This document shows positions 16,401 through 23,971 of a DNA stretch of 49,313 bases, piece after piece. Each line of letters opens with the position of its first letter. Positions within the stretch are counted from its first letter, which is position 1. The notes beneath the pieces were generated by a model. The model was not told the DNA's origin, did no database searches, and saw nothing but the letters and a program-made list of their open reading frames with translations. The stretch is from a virus, in IMG/VR virus record IMGVR_UViG_3300050821_007009, positions 1 to 49,313 of that record; one strand, 5' to 3'. The position numbers and the translations under genes were made by a program.

Positions 16401-19020
16401 CACTGCCACCAATTCATCTGGATCTGCATCTGCGACAAGCATGGCTACGGCGGCCGTAGTGACCGGAAGCGGCAGCCCACCGGCAAACACAATCATTCCC
16501 AAGGTAATTGGCACGGCGCAGGTCGGGCAGGTACTCAGCACCGATAATGGATCATGGACCAACAGCCCAACCAGCTACGCTTGGCAGTGGAACAGCAGCG
16601 GCACAGGGGCGATAAAAGGATTTTCCATCTCTGGCGGTAAAATTATTGGTCCGAATGGACAGCCATGGATAGGACGAGGAATAAAGATTTCTGGTGATTC
16701 TCTTCCATCGACTCTCACGGCTCTTCCGGCCGTTACGCCGCTCTCTACTCTCTTTCCCGGCATTAACGTGGTTATGCTGTATTTTACAGATAATCAATTT
16801 GCTGGATTGCAGCCTTATATAAACGCACTGACGGCGGCAGGTATTGTCGTTGTTCTTCAAAATGACGTAGAATCGCAATTTGGCCTGGCACAGCCAATCG
16901 CACCATTGACGGATGGGAACTTAACCACATCCGTTAATTTTCTCGCGAACTATGCCACGTTTTATAAGAACAATCCATATGTCTGGTTCATCTCAGAGAA
17001 TGAGCCATGGTTATATGCACCAAACGGCACCACCTATAATCTAACTCCTATAACACAGATGCAAGCGGCCTATTACAATGGGGTTCGCGCAACCGGCAAT
17101 AATAGCATATTTGTAATAAGCACGGCAGGCAATAACTTAAATGTTATAATGACCTCGTTTGAAACTACGACGTTTGGCGCAATGTCAAATGTCATATGGG
17201 ACACTCACTTCTACAACTGCACAGTGAATTACGATACGACAGTGGCGGGGAATTTGGCTGGCATTGCCTCACTGTTTAACATATATGGTGTGGTAAATAG
17301 CACTAATGGCGCGATTCCTGTAACGCTCTTCGAGTATGGGGATTGGTGCGGGGGCGCGGGTTTAGACGCTGGCTGGACGGAAGCGGTTCAGGCAGTCAAT
17401 ACGGCACCAAACATACAAGGCTCAGCGGCTTATACTTGGTACAATGGCAATGCCTTTGACAGCCTTTTGAATGGCCAAGCGGCTAACTCCGGGTTTACCG
17501 CGTTCGGATCTCTTGTCGCCTCGTACATTACTGCAGGCCCATCGCATCCCACACCGCCAACTAAATCAGGCCCGATCACGGGCGCCACAGCCTCTACATA
17601 TCCCCCCGTCGTCGGCGATGTCGGAAGCATGCTAACGGTCTCGGTTGTTGCAAGCAATGGCAGCGGATCGAGCCCGGCCGCGACGAGCGCCGCGACCAGC
17701 GCGGTCATTCCAGCCGGAACCAGTGGCTCAGCGGCGAGGACTGCCAATCTATTGGGTATTTTGGGGGTATCAGCCCACGCGAACGATTATGCGGCATTAA
17801 ATGGGGCAACGGCGGCCAGCATCGTATCGGATGCGCAATATCTCGGAATAACGAAGTGGCGTGATGGGCTCGGTACAAATGCGATTTATAATGCTCTCTA
17901 TAACGTAGGAGTCACGTTCATTGGGCTGCCGTGGCCGGTCTCTGACTCGGTCATAGCAGACAGCATTACCTTTGCCGACCAGGTCGCGGCGATAGGGCCA
18001 GGTGCATTGTTCGCACTTGAAGGACCAAATGAGCCGGCCGGATTTGGATTTACCTACGATGGATTTGGGTTGTCTGGAGGCGGCTCGTCATGGAACGGAG
18101 TCGCCGCATGGACGAGTGCTTGGTACACGGCAGTTCACGCGGATGCTAACCTATCCGGGGTGCCGGTCTGGTCGGCGTCACTAATAGGTGCGGAAAACGG
18201 CAATTACGGCATGCAGTACATGACCGTCCCGGCCGGCCCGCCGGCTGGCGTGCTGTCGGCCGCCGGAACGAAATTCGCCGACGACTATAATATGCACCTT
18301 TATCCGATGTTCCAGGGACATGCTCAAACTATCGACCCGAGCGGCGATGCCATTGTCGGTCAGCTGACTGGAGATCTTGTCACTACGTATGCCAACAGCT
18401 ATGCCGGGCTTACGCTCACGGCGGCAAAAGCACTCACTAGGGGAATAACCGAATTTGGCTATCAGGCCACAGGAGGGACACCTAGTGGTACCACTACTGA
18501 CATTCCTACCGCAGCGAAGGATATATTAAACGGGGTGATGAATGCGTGGAATGAGGGATATGCCGCTATCTGCATATACACATTCTATGAAGATGCAGCT
18601 GATGGCGGTCCTGGTTTCGGACTCCTAAATAGTCCAGGCAATCCGAACGCACGCGGCACCTATATGCATAATTTCACGACGCCTTTGAAAGACGCCGGCG
18701 CAAATGCAAAGACGTTTACGACTGGCTCGCTGTCTTATACGCTTACCGGCCTCCCCTCGACAGGCCAGGCTCTTTTGTTCGAAAAGTCCAACGGCCACTA
18801 TGAGATTATTATTTGGAATAATGTTTCTAATTGGAACTTCTCCGCGGGCACGCCAATTGCAGTTGCCCCTACGAACGTAACGCTGACTCTAGGCACGGCA
18901 GCAACCACTCTTAATGTTTACGACCCCACCGTTCAGGCCACGCCGTGTATAATCGGCTCAGGCACAACGATAACCGCGGGCCTGGCGGACTATCCGATGA
19001 TCCTAGAAGTGATCCCATGA
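13462..19020 (+). CDS. Giant exported Ig-repeat protein with nested lyase-like and glycoside hydrolase-like domains
   Basis: 1852 residues with signal peptide (about 1-25), then seven Ig-like repeats. Repeats 1-3 (about 34-312) and 5 (578-668) are uninterrupted. Repeat 4 is split after YQWNG by about 170 residues (352-521, unassigned beta domain). Repeat 6 is split after YTWNS by about 245 residues (712-956) resembling a heparin-lyase-I-like/concanavalin fold (FQVRPGD, NRSEID at 774-779). Repeat 7 is split after WQWNS by about 320 residues (1048-1368) resembling a clan-A hydrolase, with acid/base candidate E1181 in ENEPW and nucleophile candidate E1291 in LFEYGDW. A second clan-A-like domain occupies 1425-1750 (GPNEP, E1524; TEFGY, E1664), with a beta C-terminal domain after it. 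Likely degrades host or biofilm polysaccharide; substrate unknown. Confidence 0.8.
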   Translation: MMKRAVVLIAALILSSAAGANLFLTMRAIPVGAGGAPVNVVLPAISGPAQVGQTLSATTGTWSNAPTSYTYQWRGNGTPIGGAVASTYIPVAGDIGNVITVAVTASNSDGPGSAAISAATVAVVAAGAVPVNTGLPVISGAAQVGVVLSTTNGTWTNTPTSYAYQWKSAGVNVGTSVSTYTPVVGDIGNVITVAVTATNGTGASAPATSLPTVAVVAAGAVPVNTAIPVISGAAQVGQTLTTTNGTWSNTPTSYAYQWKSAGSNVGTSIATYVPVVGDIGNTITCSVTATNGTGSSAPAMSAATVAVVAAPVPVNTMVPGISGSPAVGQTLTASNGTWTNSPTRFTYQWNGTSAAPSTVFSAALVANNTGNQGYQFREVIPASSLTASGIVSGSIRVGFGFMTGTTVGTMVAYIGEAAASGNPSDFDGTQVQLTFGGSTTLAGLNGASTVFSDYVPFTLDASKNLVISMFYGGTTVNVGEATAAPITVYYSNTVVNPAATVAAGLLTQAGFADTAGEVDFKAGTTGAIAGATASTYIPVTANVGDNLTVSVVAYNSSGGASSPATSAATAAVTAALPVPGNTAVPIIIGTAQVGQTLSTDNGSWTNSPTSFTWKWNRAGTPIAGATASTYVPVTADVGSQLTITVIAANSSGSSLPATSLPTSAVVAAASGPPVNTAIPLVSGSTTVGQTLTGTNGNWTNCPCSFTYTWNSAAATPDITAFNAAGNIVNGGISYAAENALQSWSLTESDTQTLAFQVRPGDVWSGDVGRAGPPNRSEIDGAANMFPPGTEVNISYNFDMTSATVRTDANGITIGQTHNDDGSLGGATSSPFEMDLQPLDNMSIYVANLASSPAPTNSTFYGNSVVNGKSLNYYQVYADPSPIVRNHNYTMKIQMKYTVGGDNSGFLNVWRDGVQIVNSTGQLGFGYNIYWKEGIYGTVTNATQIAQYQNLKVARRPLVLGTALTYIPITADAGNAVTLTVTATNSSGSASATSMATAAVVTGSGSPPANTIIPKVIGTAQVGQVLSTDNGSWTNSPTSYAWQWNSSGTGAIKGFSISGGKIIGPNGQPWIGRGIKISGDSLPSTLTALPAVTPLSTLFPGINVVMLYFTDNQFAGLQPYINALTAAGIVVVLQNDVESQFGLAQPIAPLTDGNLTTSVNFLANYATFYKNNPYVWFISENEPWLYAPNGTTYNLTPITQMQAAYYNGVRATGNNSIFVISTAGNNLNVIMTSFETTTFGAMSNVIWDTHFYNCTVNYDTTVAGNLAGIASLFNIYGVVNSTNGAIPVTLFEYGDWCGGAGLDAGWTEAVQAVNTAPNIQGSAAYTWYNGNAFDSLLNGQAANSGFTAFGSLVASYITAGPSHPTPPTKSGPITGATASTYPPVVGDVGSMLTVSVVASNGSGSSPAATSAATSAVIPAGTSGSAARTANLLGILGVSAHANDYAALNGATAASIVSDAQYLGITKWRDGLGTNAIYNALYNVGVTFIGLPWPVSDSVIADSITFADQVAAIGPGALFALEGPNEPAGFGFTYDGFGLSGGGSSWNGVAAWTSAWYTAVHADANLSGVPVWSASLIGAENGNYGMQYMTVPAGPPAGVLSAAGTKFADDYNMHLYPMFQGHAQTIDPSGDAIVGQLTGDLVTTYANSYAGLTLTAAKALTRGITEFGYQATGGTPSGTTTDIPTAAKDILNGVMNAWNEGYAAICIYTFYEDAADGGPGFGLLNSPGNPNARGTYMHNFTTPLKDAGANAKTFTTGSLSYTLTGLPSTGQALLFEKSNGHYEIIIWNNVSNWNFSAGTPIAVAPTNVTLTLGTAATTLNVYDPTVQATPCIIGSGTTITAGLADYPMILEVIP

Positions 19021-19940
19021 GAATATTTTTCGCCTTGATAGCAGCTCTGTTATTAGGTTCAATAATTTATGCTCGCGCATGCGCGGTGCTAGCTTTTAAT
19101 CCAGCGAACCCAGCAGCGAGCGGCTTCGCCAATATCTTCCAAGATCTGTTTCCTGGAGCTGCACTCAATAATGCAAACTGGTGCCCGAATTACCCCAACG
19201 CAACTAGCTGCCTGGCGCTTGGCGGCAGCACGAACGCCAATCAGAACGCATCTTGCGATCCGGCGCATACTACTGTTTCTGGTGGTGCGGCGCACATGCT
19301 TGTCACCAATACGGCTAGTAATGGGTATCCTAATGACGGCGCGTGTATGAATACAGATGGCGATCCGGAAACGCGTGCCGGGAATCCTTTGCATTCATTC
19401 CAGCCTCCAGCGGGGGCCACTGGAGCGATTTGGATCGAGGTCCAGATGACCCTTCCTGACAACGGATGCGGTGCCAGCACTTGCAGTGTAACTGGAGGAG
19501 TCGCTAATGAACCGTCGATATTCATGGGTGGCGTCACGCCTGGCGCTGCAATTTGCCAGACCGGATGGCCCACATGTGGCGAGATAGATATTGCGGAGTT
19601 CTATGGCAACAACAACAACCAGGACAACCATGGCGGAAATTGCACATCCTATCATCATGATCCGACCGATTACAATTTGTCCCTTTTGACGGTGGGGGCG
19701 GCGACGGCAAGAACGACTTGCACAAATGGAAATTTCACAGGAACACATTACTATGGTGTTTTATGGATGAATGCCAGCATAACGTTCTATTTTGATAGGA
19801 ATCCGATATTCACCACCACAAATGTGGTGGCATCTAGCCCCATGTATTTGATAATTTTCAATATCACTGACACGCGAGTGGTAGATGTTACGCCATCTAC
19901 AATAGACATCCATAGCGTCAACGTGTGGAGTCATACATAA
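19017..19940 (+). CDS. Exported GH16-like glycoside hydrolase
   Basis: Start at the ATG overlapping the giant gene's stop (ATGA), giving a signal peptide (MRIFFALIAALLLGSIIYARACA). The mature protein carries the GH16 catalytic signature E-I-D-I-A-E at residues 189-194, where E189 is the expected nucleophile, D191 the helper and E194 the acid/base. A typical HYYGVLWMNASITFYFD strand follows about 60 residues later. Many cysteines (for example WCPNYPNATSC, CGASTC, GWPTCGEID) suggest disulphides. GH16 enzymes cleave beta-1,3/1,4-glucans or galactans by retention. Its coupling to the giant Ig protein suggests both attack the same polymer. Confidence 0.82.
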   Translation: MRIFFALIAALLLGSIIYARACAVLAFNPANPAASGFANIFQDLFPGAALNNANWCPNYPNATSCLALGGSTNANQNASCDPAHTTVSGGAAHMLVTNTASNGYPNDGACMNTDGDPETRAGNPLHSFQPPAGATGAIWIEVQMTLPDNGCGASTCSVTGGVANEPSIFMGGVTPGAAICQTGWPTCGEIDIAEFYGNNNNQDNHGGNCTSYHHDPTDYNLSLLTVGAATARTTCTNGNFTGTHYYGVLWMNASITFYFDRNPIFTTTNVVASSPMYLIIFNITDTRVVDVTPSTIDIHSVNVWSHT

Positions 19941-19945
19941 GGCAA

Positions 19946-20086
19946 ATGGCAATGAACCCAAATGCGTGGCAGATCGGGAAATGGATTGGTGATAATTGGT
20001 TTTATATGCCAGCACTATGTATTTCTGTCTGGTACACAGCTGAGTTTATTTGGATCACCAGTTCATTCTGGCGGTCGCTGGTATGA
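19946..20086 (+). CDS. Small single-span membrane protein, candidate holin or pinholin
   Basis: A 46-residue reading frame with an AAGG ribosome-binding site 5 nt upstream and a 4-nt ATGA overlap with the endolysin start at 20083. The product (MAMNPNAWQIGKWIGDNW start) has one hydrophobic Trp-rich span (FYMPALCISVWYTAEFIWI). Location and coupling to the endolysin make a lysis role plausible; size is small even for a holin. Confidence 0.6.
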   Translation: MAMNPNAWQIGKWIGDNWFYMPALCISVWYTAEFIWITSSFWRSLV

Positions 20087-21162
20087 CGGTTCGCGTCACG
20101 CCGCCAATGCTCGCGGCTTTCGACCATTTTATGTCCATTGGATTCATAGAGAATGGCGCGGGCGCGGCGGTCGGGAACTTTTGCCAGGAAAGTGGCGAGA
20201 TGCTTATCGCCACTATGTTTCGTGAGCACCCCGATTATTCAGGAGGCGTACCAGACGCTTTAAAATCCGGCGGGATCGCGGAGTGGCTCGGCGATAGAAA
20301 AACTGCATATATCGCCTTTGCCAATCGTGCCGAAGTGCGGCTCGAACTTGCCAAAGGGTCGCTCTTGAACGATCTGGGGACACAGTGCGATTTCGTTGTT
20401 TACGAATTGCAGACCACTCCTGAATATGCTAATTTATATCAGCAATTGACGAGTGGAACAAGGTCGATTGTAAACCTTACCGCAAATTTTATGGCGGTCT
20501 ATGAGCGGCCAAAGCTCGGACCGACGGCAAATCTCGATAACCGCATAGCACATGCCGAGGCGGTGGTTGCAAGAGCAAGAGAGCTAAAGGCACAGCCGTC
20601 GCCACAGCCAGCCCCGCCCGTGCATATTCCTTCGCTTCCCGGCTCAAAGGTACTGCCCCCGATCCTTCCCGCTCCAGCGCCTTCCCCTGGCGTTCCCCAA
20701 ATATCAGCAACATCTGCTGGCCGCCGCGCCGCCGAGCAAGCCTATATCGCCGAGATGCTTAATCATCTCTTGGCGGAACGCGCTGCGCTCGAGGAAGAAA
20801 TCGCAGATTTCCAGGACATGGCGGCAAAGCTAGGAAAGCGGAATCCAACTCAGGAACTCCCGAAGCTGACGGCTATTCCGCCGCTGGTTCAGCCACAAAG
20901 GAAAACACATATGAACGTCGTTACCTCAAATCCATGGACGAGCATAGCGGGCTTTGGTTCGCTCATCAGCGCAGGCCTAGGGGTTTATCACGCGGTCTCA
21001 ATAGGTTCAGTTCCAGACCAAACTGAAGTCAGTCTGCTTTTCTCGTCAGCCATATCCGGCATTGGGCTGTTATTCGCAAAAGACTGGAACCGTACAGGCG
21101 GCACAGTATCAGCAGTTACCGGTGCGGTTGGAACCCCCGTCTCGCTCGTCGATAAACAATAA
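20083..21162 (+). CDS. Endolysin of the phage tail-lysozyme family with C-terminal hydrophobic domain
   Basis: 359 residues from the ATG that overlaps the small membrane gene; an in-frame TTG at 20050 is a weaker alternative. Residues 20-110 follow the tail-lysozyme pattern: AAVGNFCQESG with catalytic candidate E36, GGIAEWLGDRKTAYIAFA, and a LNDLGTQCDFVVYEL helix. A Pro-rich linker (about 165-205, PSPQPAPPVHIP) leads to a charged helical segment and then a C-terminal hydrophobic domain. That last domain appears to have its own internal start (next entry). Cleaves peptidoglycan glycan strands at lysis, by family. Confidence 0.75.
   Translation: MTVRVTPPMLAAFDHFMSIGFIENGAGAAVGNFCQESGEMLIATMFREHPDYSGGVPDALKSGGIAEWLGDRKTAYIAFANRAEVRLELAKGSLLNDLGTQCDFVVYELQTTPEYANLYQQLTSGTRSIVNLTANFMAVYERPKLGPTANLDNRIAHAEAVVARARELKAQPSPQPAPPVHIPSLPGSKVLPPILPAPAPSPGVPQISATSAGRRAAEQAYIAEMLNHLLAERAALEEEIADFQDMAAKLGKRNPTQELPKLTAIPPLVQPQRKTHMNVVTSNPWTSIAGFGSLISAGLGVYHAVSIGSVPDQTEVSLLFSSAISGIGLLFAKDWNRTGGTVSAVTGAVGTPVSLVDKQ
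20911..21162 (+). CDS. Internal-start, holin-like product nested in the endolysin gene
   Basis: The in-frame ATG at 20911 (endolysin codon 277) is preceded by AAAGGA with 8 nt spacing, a better ribosome-binding site than that of the full-length gene. It would give an 83-residue protein with two hydrophobic segments (WTSIAGFGSLISAGLGVYHA and SLLFSSAISGIGLLFA), a class II holin-like topology. Expression is inferred from the site and the domain boundary after a Pro/Gln-rich stretch; no experimental support. Confidence 0.5.
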   Translation: MNVVTSNPWTSIAGFGSLISAGLGVYHAVSIGSVPDQTEVSLLFSSAISGIGLLFAKDWNRTGGTVSAVTGAVGTPVSLVDKQ

Positions 21163-21169
21163 CATACTA

Positions 21170-21493
21170 ATGACGTTCGAAGAAGACTTTTACCAAATGA
21201 TGCTGGACTATTTCAGCATCGAACAGAGAAGGCATCAAGATATTATGGCACAGGCAAGCGATATCATCGCAAAAATTACGGCAATCGGCGCATCACTTGA
21301 TACAATGAAGGCCACTTTCGATAAAACAATGACCGATATGTCGGCAATCCTACCCGGCGGGCATGCAGCGGTCATGGATACACTAACAGGACCGCTCGAT
21401 GAAATGCTGACGAAGATCGCAGCTTTCGGAGTGGAGATGGAAGCGAAGATTAAGGCACTTCCGGTTCCTGGCGCAACTCCTCCGGTGTCGTGA
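21170..21493 (+). CDS. Coiled-coil protein of the lysis region
   Basis: A 107-residue, almost wholly helical protein with Met-rich heptads (DIMAQASDIIAKITAIGASL, MKATFDKTMTDM, MLTKIAAFGVEMEAKI), starting at the ATG 8 nt after the endolysin stop. No transmembrane segment or signal. Similar short coiled-coil proteins follow lysis genes in other phages; a virion or lysis-accessory role is possible but unproven. Confidence 0.65.
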   Translation: MTFEEDFYQMMLDYFSIEQRRHQDIMAQASDIIAKITAIGASLDTMKATFDKTMTDMSAILPGGHAAVMDTLTGPLDEMLTKIAAFGVEMEAKIKALPVPGATPPVS

Positions 21494-21496
21494 ACC

Positions 21497-22432
21497 ATGA
21501 GAAAACTTCTTTTTACATTTGCCGCCCTAGTTACCATCAGTCAAGCATGTGCTGCTGGAGCGCCAGGAGGCCAGCAAGCCGGATGGGTCTATGTTGCCCT
21601 GGACGGCAACGACAAGACTTGCAATCCCCAGCCGAGCAAGGATGGTTCTGTGCTCGCGCCAGAGCCGCCTCTCCCAGGCACTACGCCATGCGCAACCTTT
21701 ACCCGCGCGTGCCAGGTGCTGGAGGCTATGAAGAGTGCAGCTAACTGGACGATCCAGGTGCAGCCTAAGGTTCTCGCCGCCAACTGCAAGGCGGGAATGG
21801 ACTGCACTGCACACTACGTCGAAGCGGTCCAATGCAACGCATCTGGAGGCGGATATAGCAACAAGGTACACGTCGTTGGCCGGGCGCAGGGACAACCTGC
21901 CGTTTATCTTACAAGCCCAAACGCGTCTCCGGCATGGACCCAGACTGGCAGTGACTTCGACTTAGACAAGATCATCATTGCCAACAACAAGGGCGATGGA
22001 TTCTACACTATCGGCACTGAAGACGTCGCGATAACTTATAACACAGCTTTCATAAATAACTCCGGATATGCGTTCCACGCGAAAAACACCGTCTGGGCTC
22101 TGATCTTCACCACAGACATTGACGGAGCCGGAGCCAGCCCGGCCACCAAGGGCTGTGTTCTCTTCGAGGACTCGACGTTTGGGTTCATGAACAACACTGG
22201 TGTGCGGAACTGCAACGGTAAGTCCGGGATATATGCTCTGCGGACTACATACTTTCAGCTTTTCAACGAGACCGAGCACAATGGCGCTCCAGATTTGGTT
22301 TTGATGGATAGCATCGATGCCCAGGTCGATGGCAACGCCTCGAAGGGTACATTCACCTACAGCGTTCAGTCTTCTGTTAGTGCTGCCCAGGCTCTCGCCG
22401 AGAAGGCGACCGATCATTTCGAGGGTGACTAA
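21497..22432 (+). CDS. Exported right-handed beta-helix protein
   Basis: 311 residues with a signal peptide (MRKLLFTFAALVTISQACA, then AGAPGG). The mature N-terminus (WVYVALDGNDKTCNPQ, then PCATFTRACQVLEAM) matches the cap of a pectate-lyase-like beta-helix, and repeated Asn-rich turns (IIIANNKGDG, FINNSGYAF, GFMNNTGVRNCNGKS) are the stacked rungs. Six or more cysteines fit export. Possibly a polysaccharide lyase or decoy; no catalytic set can be assigned by eye. Confidence 0.72.
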   Translation: MRKLLFTFAALVTISQACAAGAPGGQQAGWVYVALDGNDKTCNPQPSKDGSVLAPEPPLPGTTPCATFTRACQVLEAMKSAANWTIQVQPKVLAANCKAGMDCTAHYVEAVQCNASGGGYSNKVHVVGRAQGQPAVYLTSPNASPAWTQTGSDFDLDKIIIANNKGDGFYTIGTEDVAITYNTAFINNSGYAFHAKNTVWALIFTTDIDGAGASPATKGCVLFEDSTFGFMNNTGVRNCNGKSGIYALRTTYFQLFNETEHNGAPDLVLMDSIDAQVDGNASKGTFTYSVQSSVSAAQALAEKATDHFEGD

Positions 22433-22436
22433 ATAG

Positions 22437-22688
22437 ATGGTTCACGAAGACGTTGATCGAATGGAGGCGATTATGATCGATCTCCTGAAAGTTGGTGCGA
22501 CGTTCTATCCGCCGCTTGCCTTGGCGACGCCAATTCTGACTGCAATTATCAAAGACTACGGAATGCAATTGCGGACTGGCCTCAACGCCGGAACAATAGT
22601 CAGTGATGGCATGGGTGGATTTGTCACTAAGACTTGGGCGAACGATCCCCGTCATCAGCTTAACCAAGATGGGACATTTAAGGAGTAA
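22437..22688 (+). CDS. Hypothetical protein with hydrophobic segment
   Basis: 83 residues, 4 nt after the beta-helix gene. An amphipathic start (EDVDRMEAIMIDLLKVGA) is followed by a moderately hydrophobic stretch (FYPPLALATPILTAIIKDYG) and a polar, Gly-rich tail ending QDGTFKE. The hydrophobic stretch is short for a membrane span. Function unknown. Confidence 0.55.
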   Translation: MVHEDVDRMEAIMIDLLKVGATFYPPLALATPILTAIIKDYGMQLRTGLNAGTIVSDGMGGFVTKTWANDPRHQLNQDGTFKE

Positions 22689-22693
22689 TTTCT

Positions 22694-22906
22694 GTGAGCG
22701 AAGTTTGGATTTGGCTAGTCGGATTGGTGTTCGCGGTGGGATTCTTTTTCATCGTCGAAACGTACGCTATCAGATATCCTGAGCGGCAGGATACACTGTC
22801 CTATTGCATAGCATGGATCGGAACAAAGTGCCCGTTCTCGATTTGGGTATGCGGAATTTTTAGCGGCGCGCTAGCCTTTCATTTCTGGGGACATATTTGC
22901 ATGTGA
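22694..22906 (+). CDS. Two-span membrane protein
   Basis: GTG start at 22694 with AAGGAG 12-17 nt upstream. The 70-residue product has two membrane spans (VWIWLVGLVFAVGFFFIVET and FSIWVCGIFSGALAFHFWG) joined by a charged loop. No family recognised; it belongs to the series of small membrane proteins that continues to 26.2 kb. Confidence 0.65.
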   Translation: MSEVWIWLVGLVFAVGFFFIVETYAIRYPERQDTLSYCIAWIGTKCPFSIWVCGIFSGALAFHFWGHICM

Positions 22907-22928
22907 GTTCTGGATAAGGAGAAAGTGA

Positions 22929-23183
22929 ATGTCCTGTGAATATTGCGGAGATAAAAAGCCGCATAATGGAGTGTGCTGGAAAATAAAGTCCATCGAATAT
23001 CACGCGAACGGCAAGGTCAAGCGCGTCGAATTTTTCACTGCTAGCGACTACATGGTGCCCGCCCCGATAATTCCTATCTATCCAGTTCCGATTTATCCAC
23101 GGCCGCCGAACCCATGGCCATATTCCACAGTATGGATTAGCTCGTCGACCAGTTCTGCTTGCAGTGACGTTATGGTCACATGA
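22929..23183 (+). CDS. Small zinc-finger-like phage protein
   Basis: 84 residues opening with MSCEYCGDKKPHNGVCWKIK (CxxC plus a third Cys, short knuckle), then the segment IEYHANGKVKRVEF, a combination frequently seen in small alphaproteobacterial phage proteins. A Pro/Tyr-rich middle (IIPIYPVPIYPRPPNPWPY) follows. AAGGAGAAAGTGA before the ATG is a good ribosome-binding site. Role unknown. Confidence 0.65.
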   Translation: MSCEYCGDKKPHNGVCWKIKSIEYHANGKVKRVEFFTASDYMVPAPIIPIYPVPIYPRPPNPWPYSTVWISSSTSSACSDVMVT

Positions 23184-23187
23184 CACC

Positions 23188-23934
23188 ATGATTAGAAAGC
23201 CGCTTAGCTATCTGCAATTAACCATGACTATTGGTCTCTGTTTGGTGCTATCGGCATGTCCTAAGCCGATCGTCCTTAAAACCGTTGTGTTGCAGCCGGA
23301 TAGCGTCACAAGCGGGTATCAAACTAATTTCGCGCAATCTTGGGAGTGTAGCGTTCCCCTTCCTGGGCAAGGCGGTTTTTTGAATGGCCTCGGACCCGAG
23401 CCTAGCAATCCAGGGGAGGCGCCATCCGGATTTACTGATATCTTCAACCAAGGCGCCCAGCCGTTTCCTTGTAACGAACAGGAGCAGATTCTTTATCGTG
23501 GGCATATTCATTTCGATCTGTCGGCATTCGACGATCCTGTAGATGCAACGCTGACCATCAACCAAGTCCGCTCGATTCAAAATGGACAAAACCAAATGCA
23601 GTGTGTTGCTACTGTCTTAGGGATGTCAACCGGAACGCGAGAGGACGGTCAGGGTCCTTATTATTGGGACTACGATAACGACGTGTCTATGACGCCAATG
23701 AATACGTGTGAGACCATTATCGCCCCGCTTATCTCGATTGACGTCAGCAATCAGGTCCGCCAGTGGACAATGCAAACTCATTTCAATTGGGGTTTTATCA
23801 TTGCTGGACCGAACCTAGGGCCGCCGACTGTGCCTTCAGATAACAACGAGAACGTTACGTTTTATGGCGGCGGAGGAAGCACTCAGCTTGTGGTACTCTA
23901 CAACCCAGATCTTAATCCGCGGGCGCCGCAATAA
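23188..23934 (+). CDS. Lipoprotein with jelly-roll-like domain
   Basis: The ATG at 23188 gives a type II signal peptide with lipobox LSAC (lipidated Cys about residue 24); an in-frame start at 23164 would mask it. The mature part is a beta-sandwich reminiscent of DNRLRE/CBM-type stalk domains (RGHIHFDLSAF, ATLTINQVRS, ISIDVSNQVRQW, WGFIIAGP). As a late-expressed phage lipoprotein it may sit in the outer membrane and block receptors or bind glycans; this is inference. Confidence 0.7.
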   Translation: MIRKPLSYLQLTMTIGLCLVLSACPKPIVLKTVVLQPDSVTSGYQTNFAQSWECSVPLPGQGGFLNGLGPEPSNPGEAPSGFTDIFNQGAQPFPCNEQEQILYRGHIHFDLSAFDDPVDATLTINQVRSIQNGQNQMQCVATVLGMSTGTREDGQGPYYWDYDNDVSMTPMNTCETIIAPLISIDVSNQVRQWTMQTHFNWGFIIAGPNLGPPTVPSDNNENVTFYGGGGSTQLVVLYNPDLNPRAPQ

Positions 23935-23971
23935 TCTGTAGCCGACGAACTCCACGGAGAATTCATGCGCC

